Shown here piece by piece: positions 17,068 through 23,705 of a DNA stretch of 64,000 bases (position 1 is the stretch's first letter; each line of letters opens with the position of its first letter). The DNA comes from Hyphomicrobiales bacterium (GTDB lineage: Bacteria > Pseudomonadota > Alphaproteobacteria > Rhizobiales > Rhizobiaceae), in NCBI GenBank assembly GCA_900466475.1, contig UBMI01000011.1:62001-126000 (forward strand), written 5' to 3'. The notes beneath the pieces are model-generated. The model was not told where the DNA came from and made no database searches. It saw only the letters and a list, made by a program, of their open reading frames with translations. The position numbers and the translations under genes were made by a program.

Positions 17068-18009
17068 ATGACTTGCTCAACCTTGCTCGACGATACCGCA
17101 GAACCGCACCACGCATCCTCGCCGACCGATCGCTTCATCTACGAAATGCAGGTCCATGGCTATCGGCCTTTCCAGGACGAACCCGACCCCCGGCCCTTGC
17201 CCGAAGAGCCTATCGTCCAAGCATCGCTGATGACCATCTTCGACGCCTTGTCCTATATGCTCGCCGACACAAGGCTGGAACCGGATCTCGAAGACCTGCT
17301 CTGGTCGACCGTCAACCTCTTCCATCGCGGCGCCGATCGCATCCAGCGCGAACTTGATCGCAACGAGGAGGCGCAGCGCACAGGCCAACACGAGCAGGAC
17401 GGATCGGAGGTCAAAAGCGTCGAACTGGAACGGCTCATCGCCGAGGGCATCACCCTTCTCGAACGGCGCAACACATTCGAGTTCATGCGCGACCACAGCG
17501 CAGACCTCTTCGAGGCTCAGACCGGTTCTGCCTGGAGGCCACGCACAGGCTCGAAGGTCAACCATGCCAACATGACAGCGGCGATGATCGACTCGAAGGA
17601 CTTCCTGTCCGCACGTCGACATGCCGAGACCGAGGTCATGATCCCCGCGGGCACGAAGATCGGCTTTGCCGGCGGCATGGACTACAACGACCATGACCGC
17701 ATCTGGAAAAAGCTCGACCAGGCCCATGCCAAGCACCCCGAGATGGTGCTGTTGCACGGTGGCGCACCGAAAGGGGCAGAACGCATCGCCGCCTGCTGGG
17801 CAGAAGCCCGCAAGGTCACCCAGATCATCTTCAAGCCGAACTGGAGCAAACATGCCAAGGCGGCACCCTTCCGCCGCAACGACGAGATGCTGTCTGTCAT
17901 GCCGGCAGGATTGATCGTCTTCCCGGGCAACGGCATCACCGACAATCTCGCCGACAAGGCCCGGCGCCTTGGCATTCCAGTCTGGCAGGCTTCGGGAGAC
18001 GGCGCGTGA
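17068..18009 (+). CDS. DUF2493 (SLOG/YspA cpYpsA-related) domain protein
   Basis: A 313-residue protein. The C-terminal third is the DUF2493 domain, a Rossmann-like SLOG nucleotide-binding fold: TKIGFAGGMDYNDHDRIWKKL (key GFAGGMDYNDH), MVLLHGGAPKGAERIAA, and the closing VMPAGLIVFPGNGITDNLAD. The N-terminal half is helical and contains VNLFHRGADRIQRELD. SLOG domains bind nucleotides or their derivatives and often act in signalling or plasmid and phage biology; this one's ligand is unknown. The frame is open upstream through the GC-rich gap, but ATG 17068 behind CGGAGATC fits the homology. It belongs to the same plasmid gene series as ParB, DUF932 and Toprim. Confidence 0.82.
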   Translation: MTCSTLLDDTAEPHHASSPTDRFIYEMQVHGYRPFQDEPDPRPLPEEPIVQASLMTIFDALSYMLADTRLEPDLEDLLWSTVNLFHRGADRIQRELDRNEEAQRTGQHEQDGSEVKSVELERLIAEGITLLERRNTFEFMRDHSADLFEAQTGSAWRPRTGSKVNHANMTAAMIDSKDFLSARRHAETEVMIPAGTKIGFAGGMDYNDHDRIWKKLDQAHAKHPEMVLLHGGAPKGAERIAACWAEARKVTQIIFKPNWSKHAKAAPFRRNDEMLSVMPAGLIVFPGNGITDNLADKARRLGIPVWQASGDGA

Positions 18010-18192
18010 GCGCCGTTTTCCTCACCATGTCTCCGAGCCGTGATCCGGATTGCGGAACTTCCGTCTCGATCATCATGGATCGACGCGGTGCTGGGAGCGC
18101 GCGTCCGTGCGCAAACGATTCTGCACCCGGCGACTCGACTCGCGCGAATCGCTTCCCATGTGACTCCGTCGAGACACCGGGAGTACCGCGTC

Positions 18193-18495
18193 ATGGAATC
18201 ACTTTCCTCATCCACGCCGATCAGGCCGCTGCATGCAGAGATCGACGGCATGTCGAAATGTCGCCAGGCCTACAGCGTCGAGGATCTCGCAGCGTTTCTC
18301 CTCAGCGAGAAATGCCCGCATCTCGAAAACGATCCGGTGCGGTTCCACCATGCGTTGGCGACCTCGATGGACGCGATGCAGCTCTATCTCGATCCGGAGA
18401 TGGCCCGCCAGGCCTTCGTCGAGGCTGCCCATGCTTCGAGCATGCATGTCCTGCCCGACGATATGGAAGGGATCAGACAAAGCGATGAGGGATGA
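18193..18495 (+). CDS. Small conserved hypothetical plasmid protein
   Basis: A 100-residue, mostly helical, acidic protein: YSVEDLAAFLLSEKCPHLEND, then HHALATSMDAMQLYLDPEMARQAFVEAAHA. No domain recognised. ATG 18193 is chosen; the open frame runs further upstream to 18040 but with poor protein character, and ATG 18250 is also possible. It follows the DUF2493 gene by 183 bases in the same direction and is closed by a hairpin at 18501-18519. Confidence 0.6.
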   Translation: MESLSSSTPIRPLHAEIDGMSKCRQAYSVEDLAAFLLSEKCPHLENDPVRFHHALATSMDAMQLYLDPEMARQAFVEAAHASSMHVLPDDMEGIRQSDEG

Positions 18496-18500
18496 CAAAA

Positions 18501-18519
18501 GCCCCGCAGAACGCGGGGC
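18501..18519. terminator. GC-rich hairpin after the small plasmid gene
   Basis: GCCCCGC, loop AGAAC, GCGGGGC, six bases after the stop at 18495. The T-run (TTTTGT) lies on the minus-strand side, so it is a better terminator for minus-strand transcripts, though its position suggests it ends the plus-strand unit. Confidence 0.5.
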
Positions 18520-18631
18520 AGTTCGAGGTCATCACAGAGAAGCAGTGCACCCGGTAAGGTGACGACAGAACGATACCATCATGAACCGCCTCGACAACCT
18601 CTTCTTTAGATATTGCTGATGTAATCCACAC

Positions 18632-19675
18632 ATGATCGACCGTCCCCGCAGCAAACCCCTTCTTGCCAATGAACGGCCGCTCAAAGGCGCCGTTCGCAGA
18701 AAACGCGATCCCGCACAGCCGAACCTGCTTTTGGATCCGATGCCCGATCGCGTCGAGCCGGCGCTTGCTCTCTTGAAGGACAAGCCACCCGGCAATCCGC
18801 GCACCATCGCCGAACTGAAGTTCGATGGCTACAGGCTGGCGATCCATATCGAGCCTAAGGGGATCAGGGTCCTGACGCGTGGCGGCCATGACTGGACTGC
18901 GCGATTCCCGGCGATTGCGGCAGAGGCCCAAGAGCTTCGTGTTGCCAGCGCTATTCTCGATGGTGAGGCCGTGGTGCTCGACGAGGAGGGACGCTCCGAT
19001 TTCGGCGCGCTGCAGCGATCGCTCGGCGGGCGGGGCGGCAAGCTCCCGTCGTCCAGCGCAATCTTCTTTGCCTTCGATCTTCTTTATCTCGACGGCCACG
19101 ACCTCAGAACCATGGAACTGTCGAGCCGCCGGCATCTGCTTGCCGATCTCATCGGGCAGCGTGCGGGTGCGATCCGGTTTTCCGACGAGCTCGAGGGAGA
19201 GCCAGAGGCAATCTTTGCGGCTGCCTGCGAGCACGGCCTGGAAGGCGTCATCTTCAAGGATCCGGACAGTCCCTACCGCTCCGACAGATCCGGCGACTGG
19301 CTGAAGGTCAAATGTATCCAGAGCGAAAGCTTCTTCATCGTCGGCTACGAGAAATCAGCAGCCGCCCGCGGTGGTGTCGGCAGCCTGTTGCTCGCAGCCT
19401 GGAAGGGCAGCCAACTGCACTTCGTCGGCTCGGTCGGTACCGGCTTTTCCTACAAGATCGCCGTCGAACTTCGCACACTGATGGACAGGCTTGCGACCAA
19501 GAAGCCGACCGTCGCTTATGACGGGCGCACCAAGGATCTCGTCTGGGTTCAGCCGACATTGATCGCGGAAATCGAATACCGCGCCTGGACCGACGACGGC
19601 AAGCTGAGACATGCCTCCTACAAGGGCCTGCGGGAGGTTCAGGACAATGCCGCGGTCTACAGGATCGCGGAGTGA
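18632..19675 (+). CDS. ATP-dependent DNA ligase, LigD ligase-domain type (stand-alone)
   Basis: A 347-residue ATP-dependent ligase. The adenylation motif is ELKFDGYR (Lys63). Further nucleotidyltransferase motifs are LDGEAVVLDEEG, FAFDLLYLDG, EGVIFKDPDSPY and DWLKVKC. The C-terminal OB-fold includes SLLLAAWKG, FVGSVGTGF and the typical WVQPTLIAEIEYRAWT. It matches the ligase module of bacterial LigD, without polymerase or nuclease domains. It seals double-strand breaks in non-homologous end joining, usually recruited by Ku; two ku genes lie about 8 kb away on the same replicon. No clear ribosome site precedes ATG 18632. Its 3' end overlaps the convergent 80-residue gene by 19 bases. Confidence 0.92.
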   Translation: MIDRPRSKPLLANERPLKGAVRRKRDPAQPNLLLDPMPDRVEPALALLKDKPPGNPRTIAELKFDGYRLAIHIEPKGIRVLTRGGHDWTARFPAIAAEAQELRVASAILDGEAVVLDEEGRSDFGALQRSLGGRGGKLPSSSAIFFAFDLLYLDGHDLRTMELSSRRHLLADLIGQRAGAIRFSDELEGEPEAIFAAACEHGLEGVIFKDPDSPYRSDRSGDWLKVKCIQSESFFIVGYEKSAAARGGVGSLLLAAWKGSQLHFVGSVGTGFSYKIAVELRTLMDRLATKKPTVAYDGRTKDLVWVQPTLIAEIEYRAWTDDGKLRHASYKGLREVQDNAAVYRIAE

Positions 19676-19899
19676 ACCTGATCCGTTGAGGCCCGGCGTT
19701 CGCTCCACTTTGCCTCGAGCGTCCAGCCATGCGGGGAGGCAAGAAATGCCGCGCGAAGGGCCATCACCAGCCAGTCGGCCGGCATGACGCCGGGCAGGTC
19801 TTCGTTCGCGTGAAATGCTGTGAGATCATCCATCGTATCGAAACCGATTGGTAGAGGCCGGCCGGCGCGATCAAGTGTCCAGAGATATCGCGTTGTCAT
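19657..19899 (-). CDS. Small conserved hypothetical protein
   Basis: An 80-residue protein beginning MTTRYLWTLDRAGRPLP and continuing FDTMDDLTAFHANEDLPGVMPADW. No known domain. A broken paralogue with the same plan (TRYLWTLE, then LDAVDDLAAVIRAENLPGVMP) lies at 29464-29680, which supports this as a real gene family and the start at 19899. The open frame extends to 20145 but overlaps the next gene. It is convergent with the ligase (19-base overlap) and downstream of the 66-residue Cys/Trp protein on the same strand. Confidence 0.7.
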   Translation of the reverse strand: MTTRYLWTLDRAGRPLPIGFDTMDDLTAFHANEDLPGVMPADWLVMALRAAFLASPHGWTLEAKWSERRASTDQVHSAIL

Positions 19900-19990
19900 G
19901 TCGGACGATCCTGGCGATGCTGCAAGGACGACGCATCGGTTTGTTGCATTTCCGTTCGTCGCCAACTCGCATTCATCGAAGCACAAGGTG

Positions 19991-20191
19991 TTAGGCGACC
20001 TTGTTCGCCAGCATGTCGGCAATTTCGGCGGCTTCGAGGCGCGCCGAGGTCTTGTAGGGATAGTGCTTCCAGCACCACCAATCCTGACGCTCGCCCTTGG
20101 AGAAACCGAACCCGGCCCAATCGCCGCAATGGCACTTCCGCGCAACGGGCGAGGCTGGTTTTAGGGTCGCAGAACGGTCGATGTCGCTCAT
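19991..20191 (-). CDS. Small Cys/His/Trp-rich hypothetical protein
   Basis: A 66-residue protein with KCHCGDWAGFGFSKG followed by WWCWKHYP; the Cys-His-Cys and Cys-x-x-His groups could bind one zinc. It is followed by a helix LEAAEIADMLANKVA. A GAGGAT ribosome site on the minus strand precedes ATG 20191. No family name recognised; similar small proteins occur in rhizobial plasmid regions. Likely cotranscribed with the 80-residue gene downstream. Confidence 0.7.
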   Translation of the reverse strand: MSDIDRSATLKPASPVARKCHCGDWAGFGFSKGERQDWWCWKHYPYKTSARLEAAEIADMLANKVA

Positions 20192-20277
20192 GTCGCATCC
20201 TCGAGTATTAAGATGTTCCTATTTTGTTCTCTTTTGGCTAAGAGTCAATCCGTCCGCAAAAGCTAAAGGGAGATGGG

Positions 20278-20607
20278 ATGACGACCAGGCGAAAAGGCGA
20301 ATTGAGCCCCGCTGAGATTGATCGAGGATGGCCGTTCCAAGTTGCCCTGTTGGCCGAACTGTCGCTGGGAGAACAGGCCGCGGAGCAGGAAGCATTCTGC
20401 GCTCGGTTGATGAAATGCCATCGCGGTCATAGCGTCTTCTTCGAAGACCGGCATTACACTGTTCACTGCTTTGCGACCAGGGTCGGCGCCCAGACCTTCA
20501 TGGGCCGATACGGAGGTGAATGGTTCGACCCGCGCGATCGCGGGCGCGGTATCAACTGGAACAAGTGGTTCAAGGGAAAGTCCGCCGGCCAGTCCAAACC
20601 GGTTTAA
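20278..20607 (+). CDS. Conserved hypothetical plasmid protein
   Basis: A 109-residue soluble protein: ELSPAEIDRGWPFQVALLAELS, then FCARLMKCHRGHSVFFEDRHYTVHCFA, then FMGRYGGEWFDPRDRGRG and a basic end NKWFKGKSAGQSKPV. The even distribution of aromatic and charged residues and the AGGGAG ribosome site support a real gene. No domain recognised. It lies between the divergent 66-residue gene and the sRNA. Confidence 0.65.
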   Translation: MTTRRKGELSPAEIDRGWPFQVALLAELSLGEQAAEQEAFCARLMKCHRGHSVFFEDRHYTVHCFATRVGAQTFMGRYGGEWFDPRDRGRGINWNKWFKGKSAGQSKPV

Positions 20608-20840
20608 TCACGCGCTCGCAAAGCGAGCCGCTCGTCGAGCGTGACGTCTGCGCTCGTCCGGAATTGCCTCATCGGCCGAACGATCGTGTCAAAGCATCGA
20701 AAGTCTGGTGGCAACCGCGCCGGTAGTCATGGCCGCGATAGCGGGCACGATTGTGAAAGCTTGGACAGTGAATTTTGCATAGGTGCAGTGCAGCATAAGC
20801 AATAGAAATCCTTAGCAACAAGCGATAAACATAAGCACAT

Positions 20841-20999
20841 CGAAGCGATGCATCTCCTCCCGCAACGCTTCGAGTCCAGACAGGCCTCTCCTCCTCCCAG
20901 GTCTGTCTCGAGGAACAGCGGCACTCCTCCTCCCAGTCGCTGTTCGGTTCTTTTCGAAAGCCTGCCGCACCTCCTCCCGCGGCAGGCTTTTTCGTTTTT
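20841..20999 (+). ncRNA. Candidate 'cuckoo'-type small RNA with four anti-Shine-Dalgarno hairpins
   Basis: Four consecutive stem-loops each present CTCCTCCC in the loop. H1: CGAAGCG 20841-20847 with 20866-20872 (extended by TGC/GCA). H2: 20878-20887 with 20899-20908. H3: 20913-20925 with 20935-20945, with a two-base bulge. H4: 12-bp stem AAAGCCTGCCGC 20957-20968 with 20979-20990, followed by TTTTTCGTTTTT, an intrinsic terminator. The loops are complementary to ribosome-binding sites (GGGAGGAG). This is the architecture described for the cuckoo/CcsR/alpha-r14 sRNA families of alphaproteobacteria, whose members titrate regulators or pair with mRNA start regions. The exact 5' end is not known. 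Open frames on the minus strand here are shadows of the repeats. Confidence 0.85.
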
Positions 21000-21065
21000 G
21001 CGTCAGCTTGTTCGAAAAATCCAAACTCCAGATATGCAGGTAGACGCCGCCCGACCTGAAGCAAA

Positions 21066-21314
21066 TCAGAACGTTCTTGCTTTATACCCTCGACCACGCT
21101 TGACGCGCAGAATTTCGAGGAAAAGCTCGACTGCTTCCGGCTCGGTCCTGAAGAGGTGCACCAGCCGCTGACCGCGACTGCCGATCCGTCCCCAGCTTCG
21201 GACCAATGATGTCTCGCCGAACAGCGTCGGCTCGATCGACAGAGCATAGTAGCGCGCCATGTTCTTCGACGGGTCGATGCGTTCTGCGTAGAGACGATAG
21301 GGTTGCGAGCTCAT
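21066..21314 (-). CDS. WGR-domain protein
   Basis: An 82-residue protein that is essentially one WGR domain: ARYYALSIEPTLFGETSLVRSWGRIGSRGQ, key residues SWGRIGSRGQ, then the amphipathic helix EPEAVELFLEILRVKRGRGY. WGR domains occur in PARP-type and other DNA-repair or nucleic-acid-binding proteins, and bacterial stand-alone forms are common on plasmids. Function unknown; a DNA-linked role is inferred. It lies 91 bases downstream of traG on the same strand. Confidence 0.85.
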   Translation of the reverse strand: MSSQPYRLYAERIDPSKNMARYYALSIEPTLFGETSLVRSWGRIGSRGQRLVHLFRTEPEAVELFLEILRVKRGRGYKARTF

Positions 21315-21405
21315 GCCGGCAGAATCGCAAATGAGCGTTCGCGACGTCCAACGACATTTGTGAATCGATCCGGCCTGACCGATTCACGTTGCTGATGTCA
21401 GCAAC

Positions 21406-23094
21406 TCAATCTTCCAGTCTTGAGAACAAATCCACGAACTCCGGATCGGCATAATAGCGCAGCTTCGTCGCCATGATCGGCCGGCGGCCTGCAATGAATA
21501 AGAGTTCGACGCCGGTCGGCAGGTTGCGGACCTCATCCGGTGTGAGCAGAGGACGACCGACATGCTGTTCGGCGAAGGTGAGGCCGGTCTTTTCCGCGTC
21601 GAGCGCGCGCGCTGCCGTATTGAAGACCACGGTCTCCTGTCCGAGGAGATCGGAGACGAGACGCGCACTATCGTGATCGTTGACGCCGAAGACCTGCAGC
21701 ACGCCCGCATTCGCGAAAAACGTGCCGGCGCGCTGGCCATAGGTGGCGCGTAGCTGATGGATGTCCTGGACGATCGGCCAGAGCTGCACCCCGTAACCTG
21801 CCATCAGCCCCATGGCCCGTTCGATCGGGGCGAGATGACCGAGGCTTGCAAACTCGTCGAGAAGATAGAGAACGGGCGGCGTTGATGGCTGCGGCGAGGG
21901 TGCCGTTCGCGCCATGTCGGTGAGGCTCCGGGCGACGAGCAGACGCAGCCAGCGCGAATAGGCGGCGAGCCTGTCCGGAGGCAGGACCAGGAAGACGGTT
22001 GCCGTATTTGCCTTAAGATCGCCGAAGCGGAAATCCGATCGTGCGAGAACCGCGGTCATGCGCGGACTGTCGAGGAAATGCGTGTGTCGCTGCGCGGCCG
22101 ACAGAACACCACTCGCTTCGCGGTCCGACTTGCCGAGATGGCGGTTGGCGGCACGTGCGATCAGCCCGTTGACCGCCTCACTTGCCTGCATCGCATCGAG
22201 CGCGCGACGGAAGGCGTCCGACGAAAGCGTCAGCATGTGCCTGAGCGTCGTCAGCGTGCGCCGCTCCTCCGGCTGGCTGGCAAGCACATAGAGCAGCAGA
22301 CCCGCAATCAGCGCCTTCGCTTCCTCGTTCCAATGCGCGTCGCCTGACAGGCCGGGTTCATCGAACACCAGGGCATCGGCTAGCGTCGAGACCTCTTCAA
22401 CTACATCGATGTTGTCACAATCCAATCCCTCCATCGGATTGAAGGTCGCCGACGGCTTGCCGGTGACGCCAAAGGGATCGAGAAGATGAACCGGCCCGAA
22501 GCTTAGCCGTGCCTCATCGGCGATCGTCGCATTCTCCCCTTTCGGATCGATGCAAATGATCGAGCGGTCGACCGTCAAAAGGTTCGGGATGATCGTGCCG
22601 ACACCCTTGCCGCTACGCGTCGGTGCCATGGTCATAAGATGGGCGGGTCCGTCATAGCGCAGAAGCTTGCCGTTGCCTGGCCACCGCCCGATCAGCAATC
22701 CGCTTTCCGATTTCTTAAGTGGCGCAATTTCGCTCGATCTGGCGAAGCGTGCCGTCCCATGCGTGTCGGCATCACCGGCGGTAGCGAAATGGGCGATGAG
22801 CGGGCTCGTCAGGAGCCGGATGAGCAGCAGGATGACAAAGAGCACGAAGGCCCAGTTGCCGATATGCCAGAGGATGTCGCCTTTGTCGGCCCCGAGGACC
22901 ACGCGGAGGGCATAGTCGATGCCGAAACCAACGATAAACACGACAATAAAATAGCCGGTCGCGCCCATCACGAAGGACCTGGCAGAGCGCAGCGGGAAGG
23001 TGATCAGCGCGACAATGGCCCAGAGCGGGTCGCGGGCGGCCATGCGCATCATGTTGGCAAGGGCGATCTTGATCAGCCCGGTATAGAGGATCAT
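21406..23094 (-). CDS. traG: TraG/VirD4-type conjugation coupling protein
   Basis: A 562-residue inner-membrane ATPase that carries the relaxase-DNA complex to the conjugation channel. After two or three N-terminal membrane segments (residues about 15-95) comes the motor: Walker A APTRSGKGVGTIIPN, Walker B PVLYLLDEFASLG, and the closing part PDEVRNLPTGVELLFIAG. Length is a little shorter than Ti TraG. The frame is open for 139 codons further upstream, but those read through the opposite part of the preceding gene; ATG 23094 overlaps the TraD-like stop by four bases and fits family alignments. The matching type IV channel genes are not in the window. Confidence 0.93.
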   Translation of the reverse strand: MILYTGLIKIALANMMRMAARDPLWAIVALITFPLRSARSFVMGATGYFIVVFIVGFGIDYALRVVLGADKGDILWHIGNWAFVLFVILLLIRLLTSPLIAHFATAGDADTHGTARFARSSEIAPLKKSESGLLIGRWPGNGKLLRYDGPAHLMTMAPTRSGKGVGTIIPNLLTVDRSIICIDPKGENATIADEARLSFGPVHLLDPFGVTGKPSATFNPMEGLDCDNIDVVEEVSTLADALVFDEPGLSGDAHWNEEAKALIAGLLLYVLASQPEERRTLTTLRHMLTLSSDAFRRALDAMQASEAVNGLIARAANRHLGKSDREASGVLSAAQRHTHFLDSPRMTAVLARSDFRFGDLKANTATVFLVLPPDRLAAYSRWLRLLVARSLTDMARTAPSPQPSTPPVLYLLDEFASLGHLAPIERAMGLMAGYGVQLWPIVQDIHQLRATYGQRAGTFFANAGVLQVFGVNDHDSARLVSDLLGQETVVFNTAARALDAEKTGLTFAEQHVGRPLLTPDEVRNLPTGVELLFIAGRRPIMATKLRYYADPEFVDLFSRLED

Positions 23095-23423
23095 GGGACA
23101 CTCCTGTAACCGCTCGTCCCGTCGCTGCTGGTCCCGCTGTTGCCATCGAGGGGCTCGTTTACCGCGGGCTTCAGGAGGTCGTCGAACAGGTCTCGATCGC
23201 CATCGCGCGTCAGGAATTTTGGCAGTTCGGCTCTCAGCCAGCCGGCCAGTCCTCCGCCAATCTGAATGTCGCGATTGGTCTCCAGCCGATAAAGGATCAG
23301 CGCTCCGATCAACACCTTGCGGCGTGTGTCGATGGCGCGTTCCTGCCTGGAAAGCCGGATCTGCAACGTCTTTCGCTGGGCCTCGAGCTGCGCCAGTCGT
23401 TCCCCGATGGTTTTGCGAGCCAC
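23091..23423 (-). CDS. TraD/MobC-like accessory transfer protein
   Basis: A 110-residue basic, helical protein: IGERLAQLEAQRKTLQIRL (coiled coil), RRKVLIGALILYRLE (the conserved TraD-type helix), then GWLRAELPKFLTRDGDRDLFDDLL. This matches the TraD/mobilization-accessory group encoded between oriT and traG on Ti-like plasmids, where such proteins help form the relaxosome. It is the first gene of the leftward transfer operon and is coupled to traG by a four-base overlap. The intergenic region to its right holds oriT. Confidence 0.78.
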   Translation of the reverse strand: MARKTIGERLAQLEAQRKTLQIRLSRQERAIDTRRKVLIGALILYRLETNRDIQIGGGLAGWLRAELPKFLTRDGDRDLFDDLLKPAVNEPLDGNSGTSSDGTSGYRSVP

Positions 23424-23529
23424 GGATTCCTCTTTCTGTTGACGTTCGAGCGATGGCCCGAGCGGGCATCCGGATGATGGCCGCCCGCGATCGCATGTGC
23501 GGATAATGCAACGATGGGTGGCAGTTGGA

Positions 23530-23551
23530 CTACTCGCAGATCTGTGAGTAG
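23530..23551. promoter_or_regulatory. Imperfect palindrome with tra-box-like core
   Basis: CTACTC-G-CAGATCTG-T-GAGTAG, a 22-base palindrome with one mismatched pair. Its centre GCAGATCTG equals the core of the TraR tra box of Ti plasmids (ATGTGCAGATCTGCACAT), but the outer arms differ. It sits between the divergent transfer operons, where an operator is expected. Confidence 0.5.
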
Positions 23552-23638
23552 TAGCGTCGGGACGATCGGCCTAGGACGGCATGAGGCGCGTGCGACGTGC
23601 TCCCACCAGGGCCTGAGGAGCGAAGTCGAGGAAGGCAC

Positions 23639-23669
23639 AAGGGCGCACTTACGAGTTGCGGGGCAACTC
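23639..23669. other. Origin of transfer (oriT) core, Q-type (RSF1010/Ti family)
   Basis: AAGGGCGCACTTACG at 23639-23653 matches the nick-region consensus of RSF1010, pTF1 and Ti oriT. Next to it is the inverted repeat GAGTTGC (23653-23659) / GCAACTC (23663-23669). On the other strand it reads GTAAGTGCGCCCTT, with nicking expected near the CCCT. Position between the traD-like gene and traA is the Ti arrangement. Confidence 0.88.
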
Positions 23670-23705
23670 AAGGCGCGGGCCGGCGGCCCAAACAAGGGGA
23701 GGGCG

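Noticed and set aside
20669..21247. 192-residue minus-strand frame over the sRNA
   Set aside because: It runs through the four hairpins and terminator; composition and lack of a start site mark it as a shadow of the repeats.
23095..23511. 139-residue N-terminal extension of TraG
   Set aside because: It reads through the TraD-like gene in another frame; ATG 23094 overlaps that gene's stop and fits TraG length.
23530..23551. A genuine TraR-controlled tra box
   Set aside because: Only the central 9 bases match; arms differ and no traR is present in the window.
23514..23705. 64-residue N-terminal extension of TraA
   Set aside because: It would cover oriT; the relaxase begins MAIYHMS with its own ribosome site.
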